From: JABMMZ01 sp040403495
Lineage (GTDB): Bacteria; Bacteroidota; Bacteroidia; NS11-12g; UBA955
DNA length: 64,000 nt
Assembly (NCBI GenBank): GCA_040403495.1
Contig: JBBAKM010000008.1
Span: 37,272 to 101,271 of the forward strand
Direction: 5' to 3'
Positions 54,810 to 63,456 of this stretch are shown in pieces. Below the pieces are notes generated by a model, which saw only the letters and a program-made list of their open reading frames with translations, was not told the DNA's origin and did no database searches. The position numbers and the translations under genes are program-made. Position 1 is the stretch's first letter; the number at the start of each line of letters is the position of its first letter.

Positions 54810-56072
54810 ATGTTTAAATACTCTCTCTTAGTCACCTTTTTTTATATTTCTTTTAATATTTTATCGCAAGATTTAAATAACGTAAAGCGAAATGTTGACC
54901 AATTAGCCGGTCCTTCTTTCTATGGAAGAGGGTATGTAAATAAAGGTGATGCTAAAGCCGCTAAATACATAGCTGCCGAGTTTAAAAAAGCTGGTTTGTT
55001 GCCCGCTAATAAATCTTCGTATTTTCAAAAATTGAGTTTCCCTGTCAATACTTTTCCGAATGAACTCCTTGTTAAATGCAATGGTGTTGTTCTAAAACCT
55101 GGCGTTGATTATATCGTTGAACCCAATTGCCCCTCTTTTTCATACAAGGGAATGGTTTCTTTTGTTTCTTTCAATCAACTCAATAATGAGAGTTATTATG
55201 ACTCTATAGGTTACAAACAATCTTATGCTGTTTTGGATACTTTTACCTCTAAATTCGCAGAAACTGCAGAAATTACGAAAAGAAAATTCCTTAAAAACTA
55301 CAAACAACCTCTTGTTATAGAATTAAGTAATTCCAAATTAACATGGTCGGCAAGCTATAAACAAGGCAATCGCTGTCATATTACGTTGCTCAATTCTGCT
55401 TTAAAGCGCGATACTGCATTGTATTTCGAAATTAATATCAAACCTAAGTTTATTCCTAAATATACTTCTAGTAATGTGTTAGGGATGATAAAAGGGACCT
55501 CTAATAAGGATACTTTTATTGTTTTTACTGCCCATTACGACCACTTGGGTATGATGGGAAAGTCTGCCACTTTCAATGGGGCAAATGACAATGCAAGCGG
55601 TATCGCCATGATGCTCGAATTGGCAAAATACTATTCGCAAAATAAACCCTATTACAACCTCTTGTTTATCGCTTTTACTGGTGAGGAAATCGGTTTAATA
55701 GGTTCTGATTATTATGTTCGTAACCCTGTATTTCCTTTAGCTAAAATTAAATTCCTAATTAACATTGATTTAATGGGGAACGGAAGTGAAGGGGTAATGG
55801 TAGTCAATGGCAGTTTGCATGGCAAAGAATTTAATCAACTGAGTGCCATTAATGCCAAAAACAAGTATCTTCCTCAAGTGAAGTCGAGAGGTAAGGCCGC
55901 CAATAGCGATCATTATTGGTTCAGTGAAGCTGGAGTAAAAGCATTTTTCTTTTATTTGATGGGTCCCTATCCTTATTACCACGACGTGAACGATAGACCT
56001 GAAATGTTGCCCTACGACAATTTCGAAAATGCTTTCTTGTTGTTCCGCGATTTTATTGACAGTATCCGTTAG
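54810..56072 (+). CDS. Exported M28-family zinc aminopeptidase
   Basis: I start it at the ATG at 54810 (420 residues), giving signal peptide MFKYSLLVTFFYISFNILSQ; the longer ORF begins upstream of the promoter. The peptidase domain has zinc ligands in TAHYDHLGMMG and GANDNASGIAMMLE (bridging Asp), the catalytic Glu in FIAFTGEEIGLIGSDYY, an Asp in NIDLMGNGSE and the last His in YPYYHDVNDRPE. It cleaves N-terminal residues from peptides outside the cytoplasm. It overlaps the convergent T9SS gene by 4 bp. Confidence 0.9.
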   Translation: MFKYSLLVTFFYISFNILSQDLNNVKRNVDQLAGPSFYGRGYVNKGDAKAAKYIAAEFKKAGLLPANKSSYFQKLSFPVNTFPNELLVKCNGVVLKPGVDYIVEPNCPSFSYKGMVSFVSFNQLNNESYYDSIGYKQSYAVLDTFTSKFAETAEITKRKFLKNYKQPLVIELSNSKLTWSASYKQGNRCHITLLNSALKRDTALYFEINIKPKFIPKYTSSNVLGMIKGTSNKDTFIVFTAHYDHLGMMGKSATFNGANDNASGIAMMLELAKYYSQNKPYYNLLFIAFTGEEIGLIGSDYYVRNPVFPLAKIKFLINIDLMGNGSEGVMVVNGSLHGKEFNQLSAINAKNKYLPQVKSRGKAANSDHYWFSEAGVKAFFFYLMGPYPYYHDVNDRPEMLPYDNFENAFLLFRDFIDSIR

Positions 56073-58582
56073 TCAATCTTCAAAATAAGGTTATCAATCC
56101 CTTTGTTCGTTTCTATCTGAACTTGATAAAGGCCACTTTTCAATTGACTTACATTCAGTTGAAATTCATTTTTATTGATTCCCTCTATTAATAAGTCCAT
56201 TTTTTTTCCTCCCATGTCATAAATGATTATCTGTTTGATAAGTTCGTAATTTGATAATGTTTTTATTGTACACCACTCCGAACTTGGATTGGGATAAAAA
56301 ATGAATTTATTTCTTCGAATTGGTATGTATTCGCAAGTACTTCCTTTTTTAATTATTCCATCATTGTACTTTTTGCTCAATCTGTAATAGGTTTTGGTAG
56401 GAAGTGGAGTCGAGTCTATGAATTGATATTGAGACAATCCTGATGAAGAATGATGTGCCGCAACTTCCCCAATTTTGTCCCAATTAAGTCTGTTAGATGA
56501 TTTTTCAATAATAAAACTAGCAAGTTCATTGTTTAGATTGGCGTTCCATTTCAATTTTACAAATTCATGGTAAGATTTAGCTGAAAAAGCGGACTCTTGG
56601 GTAGGTAAAGGGTTGTAGCCGCTGAGCAAACTGCCCAAAGTAAAACTACTAAAACTATTAAAACTGTCCGAGGTGCTGGTAATACTTCCTTTTAATGGTC
56701 TGCCATTTAAATAGGATGGAGTATTGCTGCTGCCTATATTGAACCACGAGGTGGGTGCAAAGGTTTTGTTTTTTAGTACACATAAATTACTGCCATCAAA
56801 CACACCATCAGTTGTGTCAAAATACAAGGTAATTCTTGGATGCGCTCCCGAGGTAGTTCGGAGTTGACTGTTGGAATGAAGCATCGAGGAACTTAGGAAT
56901 CTTTGGACAGACCACAGTCTAATATTGGAGGCCGTATCCACATCGGAGGGAAGCTGCCACCCAAGGGAACGGCCATTAAGCAGTTGCATTTCCGCACGGT
57001 AAGTGTATGAGGTGCTGAAAGTATGGGCAACATTTAATGTGATTGGTCGCCATTCATAGTTGTATTTTAAATCTTGATTATTCCATTTCTTTTTTCCCAA
57101 TGGGAAATTTAAAGTACTCATAGAAGTAGAATTACTGGTAAATTCATAATCCATAGGGCCATTTATAAAAGCGGAGTCGGACCCAATGTTCGAACTTACG
57201 GTTTCGTTGTTTAGAACAAGGTTGTATCGACTGCTTGTGTTTACTATGCCATTAATAAATAAGAGTTGATTGGAAACAATTAGTTTGGTGTTTAGGTAAA
57301 TAGCATCTCTTTTAATGGTATTGATAGTCAGTCGGGAGATGTTTGGATACAATAAGGAATCGCTTTTTACGGACATAGAATCCGTGGAGCGGAGAACCAC
57401 AGTACCTGTGCCAAGCCCAAAATTGATACTCGAGTTTGACCCAACGGTGGATAGGTCTTTTTGAAAGAAATTGTGATTGCTGTAGGCCGGTTCAAATGCA
57501 CCTGTACTGTTTTTGATCAATTGCACATTCCCTCTAAAGGTATCTCCTAGTGTGCTTGCCATGCGCAGTCTGCTGTTGTCATTGTGATTGATGATAAGGT
57601 TCCCAAAAGTATTGCCACCCACCCAATCGTCAATCCCTCCTCCATTTTTGGTAAAAGTAGTCGTTCCGCTGTCGGTGCTAAAGCGGTTGTATTCGTTGAT
57701 AAACAAATCATTGCCACAAACAATACTGTTGTTATTGGACAAAGAGGAGTAGCTGATGGTAATGTCATTTTGAACAGTCCATTGGGTTCTCCCTTTCAGT
57801 TGCGTGTTTTTAAAAATGCAGTTAGTGGGTTTGAACCATTGATTGGGGCAGGCATTCCATTGTTTGAAATAGAATAAATTGAGATTGCCTTTAGAAAAAG
57901 TATCCGATCGTAAACCAAAGAAATTAATCATGTGTGATGTCCCCGAACCAGATAGGTCGTTCCCAAAACTAATAGTTCCTGTGGTGTCAGAATGGAGGGA
58001 GATGAACTTATAAAAGAGGTTGACCCCACTGTAAGCCATTTCAATATTGCCAGTTTTGTATTTTTTTAAGAGGACAGCCCCATTAAAAGTGTCCGCAAAA
58101 GAATTGGCCATTCTAATACGGCTATTGCTGCGGTTGTGGATGTCGGCAGCATTCATAAAAACATTGGCGCCTTCGCAATCATTGGTTGTGCCACCAGTCT
58201 TTACAAGTTTGATAGGGTGGTAAAAGATGGATTTTTGGATAGCGATATTTTCGGCAGAGAGAGTACCTGAATCGTAAATATGGGCTTTATTTAAGCTGAG
58301 GTTGTTGGCAAGAGAAACATTGAAATGGTTGAGGTAAACAGCGGCATTGGTTCGAACGGTGAGGTTGTAAAGAGAGGTGTTTTGGCTGAGGCGGCAGGGG
58401 AAAGAAGGAGAGGCGTTGCTAATAACAACAGAATGGGAGCTGGTATTCGGAATGCCTGAGGGCGACCAATTCGAGGAATCGTTCCAATTGTCGGAGGTAT
58501 TACCGGTCCAAGTAAAGGTTTGGCCATAGGAAAATAGGCCCAGACAAAGGTTTGCAAGCAGTAAAAGGTTGGAGCGGGCAAT
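56069..58582 (-). CDS. Secreted repeat protein with T9SS type A sorting domain; start codon not standard
   Basis: The reading frame is open from the stop at 56069 up to a TAA at 58622-58624, but the first ATG (58156) leaves out a signal peptide and ~140 residues. The upstream frame encodes NLLLLANLCLGLFSYG followed by TFTWTGNTSDNWNDSSNW, a convincing signal peptide and a surface-protein 'WTG...W...NW' motif. No ATG, GTG or TTG exists there, so I mark the start at the ATT at 58582 (837 residues), which is tentative. A one-base error could instead join it to the ATG at 58614. The mature part has at least two related ~75-residue repeats (NSRIRMANSFADTF and NSRLRMASTLGDTF). The tail (FYPNPSSEWCTIKTL, SGLYQVQIETNKG) is a type A sorting domain. 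Confidence 0.65.
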   Translation of the reverse strand: MARSNLLLLANLCLGLFSYGQTFTWTGNTSDNWNDSSNWSPSGIPNTSSHSVVISNASPSFPCRLSQNTSLYNLTVRTNAAVYLNHFNVSLANNLSLNKAHIYDSGTLSAENIAIQKSIFYHPIKLVKTGGTTNDCEGANVFMNAADIHNRSNSRIRMANSFADTFNGAVLLKKYKTGNIEMAYSGVNLFYKFISLHSDTTGTISFGNDLSGSGTSHMINFFGLRSDTFSKGNLNLFYFKQWNACPNQWFKPTNCIFKNTQLKGRTQWTVQNDITISYSSLSNNNSIVCGNDLFINEYNRFSTDSGTTTFTKNGGGIDDWVGGNTFGNLIINHNDNSRLRMASTLGDTFRGNVQLIKNSTGAFEPAYSNHNFFQKDLSTVGSNSSINFGLGTGTVVLRSTDSMSVKSDSLLYPNISRLTINTIKRDAIYLNTKLIVSNQLLFINGIVNTSSRYNLVLNNETVSSNIGSDSAFINGPMDYEFTSNSTSMSTLNFPLGKKKWNNQDLKYNYEWRPITLNVAHTFSTSYTYRAEMQLLNGRSLGWQLPSDVDTASNIRLWSVQRFLSSSMLHSNSQLRTTSGAHPRITLYFDTTDGVFDGSNLCVLKNKTFAPTSWFNIGSSNTPSYLNGRPLKGSITSTSDSFNSFSSFTLGSLLSGYNPLPTQESAFSAKSYHEFVKLKWNANLNNELASFIIEKSSNRLNWDKIGEVAAHHSSSGLSQYQFIDSTPLPTKTYYRLSKKYNDGIIKKGSTCEYIPIRRNKFIFYPNPSSEWCTIKTLSNYELIKQIIIYDMGGKKMDLLIEGINKNEFQLNVSQLKSGLYQVQIETNKGIDNLILKID

Positions 58583-58621
58583 ATTGAGTATGGAGTGACT
58601 AATAAAACAAACATCAGCGGA

Positions 58622-59060
58622 TTAATTGAGATTAGCAAGGTAAAATGTAGCGTTGTAGAAAGCGCAAAAAGAACAAATAAAAGTGTATTTATAGTGACAG
58701 TATTAAGTGATAATACTTAAGTTTTTGATAGTACAATACAATTTCAAACCATTGTGTTGAGGAGTTGATTAGGGCAAAAAGTCATAGCAAAAGAAAACTT
58801 AGTTTATATTTTAGTATATTAAACTTATTTAATTTGTCAATTTTTATTAAAAAAGTAGGTATTTTTACCATAAATTTAGTTTAAATAAGTTGAAAATTGC
58901 CAAAAAAACGACAAAAAAGTACATTAAAATGGGATAAAAATGCGTTTTTTTAACTGATTATGATCATAATAGTAAATTTATATAATTGATTTTCAGTATT
59001 TTAATTGTTCAATGAGTGAATTAACCTATTGGCAATTTTAAAACTAAGTTTAAAGTACTA
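58622..59060. other. Divergent intergenic region with small inverted repeat
   Basis: About 440 bp separates two divergent T9SS-protein genes. It is very AT-rich and contains no ORF of note. A 7-bp inverted repeat (AGTATTA, 5-nt spacer, TAATACT) lies at 58699-58717 and could be an operator, with no other support. The promoter for the right-hand gene starts at 59061. Confidence 0.5.
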
Positions 59061-59068
59061 TATTTTTG
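59061..59068 (+). promoter_or_regulatory. Promoter -7 element of the T9SS surface-protein gene
   Basis: TATTTTTG matches TAnnTTTG exactly. TTTA at 59037-59040 lies 20 bp upstream as a degenerate -33 box. The TTG inside it is not the start codon. Confidence 0.5.
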
Positions 59069-59089
59069 CGGCACAATTCATGTTTAAAA

Positions 59090-61009
59090 ATGAAAACGAA
59101 AAAAAATACACACAGATTTATGAACAATTTAAAATTTTTTGTTCTTTTAGCAACGATTTTAGGATCGTCTACTCTTTTTGCGCAGGTTTACAATGTTAAC
59201 TTTGCGCCTTTGAATTTCTCGGCTAATAATCAAACATTGATTACGAGTTATTTGGGGAATACATCGCCAACTCCAAATACTGCTGCCGGTTCAAGAACTT
59301 TGTATAAAAATATTATAACAATTAATAGTGGAAGTATTGTTGTTATTGATTGCATTGTTACCAATATGGATGGAGCTGTTGTATTTGATGCGGATTGGAG
59401 ATCAAATACTGGTGTTGCTCCAGGTAATACTCCAAATGCTCTAAGAGTGGACAGTATGTTTTCTCCAGACGTTGTTAGTTCTAATACCGCTAATTTTAAA
59501 GATTTTAGATTTGAATTTGGAATTGCTACAACTAGTGGTTCTAGTATAACTTCTTTTCAACCTGTTATTTTAGATAATTTTGTATTGAATGTTTATGATG
59601 TAGATAGAGAACAAGGTAGTCAAGGTTATGAGAGAGATAGAGTTTTGATTTCAAGAAGTAGTTATCAAACCTTTGAAGCTTTAAGTACATTAATTGGATA
59701 CAATAATACAAGCCCTTCGATTTTGGATTTTTATCAGCAAGGAAATGCAACTATTAATGACAATACTAACTATTCTACAATAACAATGAATGACCATAGA
59801 TACAGATTTATAATGTCAAATGTTAGTTCATTTGACATTAGTTTGGGGAATGAAGGAAAAACTTCAGGGAGTTGGTCGTCTCAACAACAGTTTTTCCTTG
59901 CCTTTTCAAGAGGAAGCGCTTTTACAAGTGTTGTTGTTGAAAATAACATTTTATTAGATTTAAATGCAAATGTTGCTTCTGTTAATAATGAGGTGATTGT
60001 TAGTAATAATAATCCTTACAATTTTACGGTTGGAACCCCAAATGTTGAAACAACTAACACAACTTTGACAGGGTTTACCGTTTCTTATCCAAGTGCAAAT
60101 ATAAAAAACGGTTCTGATGAAAGAATGATAATTAATGCATCAGGAGGTCAACAAGTTGTTGATTTGAGCTCTCCATCTGGCACTACATTCTCATTGTCTG
60201 GTTTAAGTTATTCAATGACTTCGTCAACAACAAGTGGTGTGGTTACATTTAATTTCACTCACTCTGGAGGTGCATTAACATTAGCGCAAGGTGAGGCTTT
60301 GTTGGATGCTTTGCAATATCAAAATTTATCTACAACAGGTGACGAAGTTGGATTTAGACTTTTTACGGTTATTGCCCTTGGAACCTATTCTGTAACTGGA
60401 ACAAGTTACAATACATCAAGTCCTCCTGCTATATTCATTGCTAATATCGCCAACCCTCTCCCAGTTAACGTTATTTCTTTCACTGGTAAAGCTTTGGAAA
60501 ATGCAAACCAATTGAATTGGACTGTGGCTCAAGAAGTTGATTTCAGTCACTATGAAGTGTTGCGCTCTGACGATGGACGTGCGTTTAACGCGGTTGGAAC
60601 GGTGTTCGCTACTGAAAATAACATGGATATGAAATCTTACTCTTTCGTAGATGCTTCTGTTACAAGCGAATTGAGCTACTATAAATTGAAATTGGTTGAC
60701 AATAACGGTTCTGTTGCTTACACAAGTTTGGTGGTTATCAATAGAAATGTAATTGTGCCAACGGTAAGTAACTTGTTCCCGAATCCAGCAACTACGAAAG
60801 TAAACATTGAGGTTCAAGGCGTGTCAGTTGATAATTTCAATGTAAGCGTTCAGGACATCAATGGTAAAATTGTATACCAAGCCAATCAAGTAAGTGCCTT
60901 GTCAAATGTTTACCAAATGGATGTGACAAACTTCAACAGAGGTGTTTACGTTATCAGAATCGAAGATGAAATGGGTAACTTTTCGATTGCTAGATTCTCT
61001 ATTAATTGA
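59090..61009 (+). CDS. Secreted protein with adhesin-like domain and T9SS type A sorting domain
   Basis: I start it at the ATG at 59090 (639 residues); the ATG at 59120 gives a tighter signal peptide (MNNLKFFVLLATILGSSTLFAQ) and is equally likely. The N-terminal ~260 residues are homologous to those of the convergent neighbour (TLYKNI, IDCIVT, VYDVD, MNDHRYRF). A domain at about 320-440 (NGSDERMIINASGG, SMTSSTTSGVVTFNFTHSGG, EALLDALQYQN) corresponds to the repeated domain of that neighbour. The tail NLFPNPATTKVNIEV ... NRGVYVIRIEDEMG is a type A sorting domain. A perfect 12-bp inverted repeat lies inside the gene. Predicted to be T9SS-exported; binding function unknown. Confidence 0.82.
   Translation: MKTKKNTHRFMNNLKFFVLLATILGSSTLFAQVYNVNFAPLNFSANNQTLITSYLGNTSPTPNTAAGSRTLYKNIITINSGSIVVIDCIVTNMDGAVVFDADWRSNTGVAPGNTPNALRVDSMFSPDVVSSNTANFKDFRFEFGIATTSGSSITSFQPVILDNFVLNVYDVDREQGSQGYERDRVLISRSSYQTFEALSTLIGYNNTSPSILDFYQQGNATINDNTNYSTITMNDHRYRFIMSNVSSFDISLGNEGKTSGSWSSQQQFFLAFSRGSAFTSVVVENNILLDLNANVASVNNEVIVSNNNPYNFTVGTPNVETTNTTLTGFTVSYPSANIKNGSDERMIINASGGQQVVDLSSPSGTTFSLSGLSYSMTSSTTSGVVTFNFTHSGGALTLAQGEALLDALQYQNLSTTGDEVGFRLFTVIALGTYSVTGTSYNTSSPPAIFIANIANPLPVNVISFTGKALENANQLNWTVAQEVDFSHYEVLRSDDGRAFNAVGTVFATENNMDMKSYSFVDASVTSELSYYKLKLVDNNGSVAYTSLVVINRNVIVPTVSNLFPNPATTKVNIEVQGVSVDNFNVSVQDINGKIVYQANQVSALSNVYQMDVTNFNRGVYVIRIEDEMGNFSIARFSIN
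59811..59840. repeat. Perfect 12-bp inverted repeat inside a coding region
   Basis: TAATGTCAAATG (59811-59822) and CATTTGACATTA (59829-59840) are exact reverse complements separated by 6 nt. There is no T tract, so it is not a terminator. Confidence 0.9.
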
Positions 61010-61104
61010 ATAATTAGTCAAAAAAAAAAGACTGTTGTTAAATTAAGAAACAATATACTCTATGATTGATAGATCGAGCGATTATTTATTAAGAATAAAA
61101 CAAA

Positions 61105-61129
61105 AAAGCTGCCTTAAAAAAGCAGCTTT
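61105..61129. terminator. Bidirectional terminator between convergent T9SS genes
   Basis: AAAGCTGC and GCAGCTTT form an 8-bp stem with a 9-nt loop. A-rich sequence flanks the left and T-rich sequence the right, so it can act on both strands. It lies 96 bp after the left gene and 39 bp before the stop of the right gene. Confidence 0.85.
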
Positions 61130-61167
61130 ATTTATTTTTATAAACCAATTAAAAAACTATTCAATAA

Positions 61168-63456
61168 TTATTGCACTATCATTTTACTTAAAGTAGTATT
61201 CTCATCTTCAGTTATTTTAATAAAGTATATGCCTTTATTAAAGTTTGTTTTAATCAATGGAATTGAATTATCTCCTTCCATTATCACTTTTCCTGTAAAG
61301 TCGCTAATTTGGAATTGCACTACATGGTTAGACTGGATTGTAAATTCACCATTGTTAGGGTTAGGGAAAATAACAAGTTTGTTAGAGTTGAAATTCACTA
61401 TTCTAATGTCACTGTACTGTAAAGTGTTGCTGTTATCAATCTGACTCAATTGGTAATAGTTGACAGGAGCAGGTTGGTGGTCCGTAAAGAGATAGTTTAC
61501 ACTGTTGTCGCTTGGAATTTGAGTTCCAATAGATTTCCAATTTACGCCATCAGTAGATTTAAGAATGTTGAAAGGGTTTTTATTATCGCCAAATGTGGTC
61601 CAAGTTAAATCTACAATATTGTTATTGCGTTTAGCGTTATAACTTACAAGATCTATTGGAAGTGGAATTGCAACATCTAATAAAAATTTTGCTTTTTCAC
61701 TTTCAAAAGAACCTTGTCTTATACTTACATCGAATGAACGCTCTCCATAACTTAGTGTTCCACAATCCGTATTTATGTATCTAAATGCATCAATAAATCC
61801 TTCTGCTTCAGCCATTGTAACTGTACCAGAAGATTTAGCAAAGGTCAACTTTCTAATTCCGGAAGTAACGGATGATGTTACGTTATACGTAATATTATTA
61901 TGCGTAACTTGTGGAAGGCTACCTCCAGTTGTAAAGTTTAAAGCAATATTTGCTCCACCGCTACCGCCGTTAATGTTTAATATTTCATTAGTAGCATCTT
62001 TAATTTGTGATCCGTCAAATTGAACATATATATGGTCAATATTTTTTGCACCAGAAAGGTTTAGCTTGCTAGAGCCAATACCATCAGTAAAAGTGGCATA
62101 GGTATTACAAGCCTCTAAAGTGGAGATGTTATTGAGCCCACTTGTGGATTTGTTTAGATCTAAAGAGGGTGGTGAAATTGCAACATCGATTAAAAAATTA
62201 GCTTTTTCACTTTCAAAAGAACCTTCTTTTATACTTACATCAAAGGATCGCTCTCCATAGCTTGGTGAACAATCCGTATTTATGTATCTTAACGCATCGA
62301 TAAATCCTTCTGCTTCAACCATTGTAACTGTACCAGAAGATTTAGCAAAGGTCAACTTTCTAATTCCGGAAGTAACGGATGATGTTACGTTATACGTAAT
62401 ATTATTATGCGTAACTTGTGGAAGGCTACCTCCAGTTGTAAAGTTTAAAGCAATATTTGCTCCACCGCTACCGCCGTTAATGTTTAATATTTCATTAGTA
62501 GCATCTTTAATTTGTGATCCGTCAAATTGAACGTAAATATTGTCAACTAGACTATTAACTCCTGATATGTTTGTGGAACCGGATGTGAAATTAACATGGG
62601 TATTACATGCACTTAATGTGTTTGAATTATTGAGGCCACTTGTAATAGTGTTTAAATCTAATACTGGTGATTTAGTTAAAGTTGGAGTCCCACTCCAAGC
62701 TGTTGTACCTGGGCTAAAATCAATGAAAAAAAATGCTTGACCAAGCCCACCAACAGCAATTCTGAAATTACTGATATTTTTATAAAATACTCGAACTCTA
62801 TGGTTATCATGTGTAACAGTTTGTTCATTATCTTTTGTTTTTGAACTGAATGTTGTTAGTGACGTGTTAGGATTGTAGTTTATTTGAATTTCCCCTCCTG
62901 TAATTATTTCAGATTCAGAAAATCCGCCAAATTCGGTAAATTGATTTGAATTTGTTGTTCCATTTCCATCGATGTCATAAGTATTCACATAAACATTTTG
63001 AAGTATTACGTTTGTCCCTTTTTTTGTGGAGCTGTTGTATGTTCCTCCTGAAATAAATTGAAATTCAAATAAACAGCTGCCTCTTGTTGGAGAGCCAGAA
63101 GATTTAAAATCAAATAGAGGAGAAAAGAAACTAGAATCGTTGCCATTAACATTAGATGAATTAGTATGATAATCAAAAGGTGGAGTATAGCTTGAATGAA
63201 ATGACCCCGCAGGATTAAGTGATATAGTTGTGACTATGCAATCTATTCGTTGATTTGATATTGTAGCCACATTTGTATATAACGTAATATCTCCTGCGCT
63301 AGTTCCTGTAGTGCTACCTTGATGTTTTTTATTTAAGTGCCCAAAATTTAGTTTCTTGTTTTGTAATGTATTTACATCATAAGTACTTTGAGCGTTAGTT
63401 GTATTTAAATTGCTAATTAATATGATAATTAATACGAAAATATTTAGTTTTTTCAT
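61168..63456 (-). CDS. Secreted protein with two tandem adhesin-like domains and T9SS type A sorting domain
   Basis: This 762-residue protein has a signal peptide (MKKLNIFVLIIILISNLNTTNAQ) and an N-terminal ~260-residue domain shared with the convergent neighbour. Two near-identical ~170-residue domains follow (each with VQFDGSQIKDATNEILNI, TSSVTSGIRKLTFAKSSG, EAEGFIDA.RYINTDC and GERSFDVS). Their shape recalls the beta-sandwich repeats of large bacterial adhesins. The tail IFPNPNNGEFTIQS ... NKGIYFIKITEDENTTLSKM is a type A sorting domain. The two domains share a perfect 214-bp DNA stretch, a sign of recent duplication or gene conversion. Confidence 0.83.
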   Translation of the reverse strand: MKKLNIFVLIIILISNLNTTNAQSTYDVNTLQNKKLNFGHLNKKHQGSTTGTSAGDITLYTNVATISNQRIDCIVTTISLNPAGSFHSSYTPPFDYHTNSSNVNGNDSSFFSPLFDFKSSGSPTRGSCLFEFQFISGGTYNSSTKKGTNVILQNVYVNTYDIDGNGTTNSNQFTEFGGFSESEIITGGEIQINYNPNTSLTTFSSKTKDNEQTVTHDNHRVRVFYKNISNFRIAVGGLGQAFFFIDFSPGTTAWSGTPTLTKSPVLDLNTITSGLNNSNTLSACNTHVNFTSGSTNISGVNSLVDNIYVQFDGSQIKDATNEILNINGGSGGANIALNFTTGGSLPQVTHNNITYNVTSSVTSGIRKLTFAKSSGTVTMVEAEGFIDALRYINTDCSPSYGERSFDVSIKEGSFESEKANFLIDVAISPPSLDLNKSTSGLNNISTLEACNTYATFTDGIGSSKLNLSGAKNIDHIYVQFDGSQIKDATNEILNINGGSGGANIALNFTTGGSLPQVTHNNITYNVTSSVTSGIRKLTFAKSSGTVTMAEAEGFIDAFRYINTDCGTLSYGERSFDVSIRQGSFESEKAKFLLDVAIPLPIDLVSYNAKRNNNIVDLTWTTFGDNKNPFNILKSTDGVNWKSIGTQIPSDNSVNYLFTDHQPAPVNYYQLSQIDNSNTLQYSDIRIVNFNSNKLVIFPNPNNGEFTIQSNHVVQFQISDFTGKVIMEGDNSIPLIKTNFNKGIYFIKITEDENTTLSKMIVQ
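61812..62025 (-). repeat. Direct repeat copy 1 (identical to 62319-62532)
   Basis: All 214 bases match the second copy 507 bp away, including synonymous positions. Homology with mismatches extends further on both sides (roughly 61660-62160). Confidence 0.92.
62319..62532 (-). repeat. Direct repeat copy 2 (identical to 61812-62025)
   Basis: Second copy of the 214-bp perfect repeat. One codon differs in number just outside it (DCSPSYGE here, DCGTLSYGE in copy 1). Confidence 0.92.

Noticed and set aside
58291..58638. A 115-residue hydrophobic minus-strand ORF
   Set aside because: It lies in another frame over the N-terminal extension of the T9SS gene, and its sequence is low-complexity Pro/Leu. 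Only its first ~12 codons may matter, as a frameshifted start of that gene.
61775..62530. Two plus-strand ORFs of 82 residues with almost the same sequence
   Set aside because: They are antisense shadows of the duplicated domain in the minus-strand T9SS gene; the repeat itself is reported instead.
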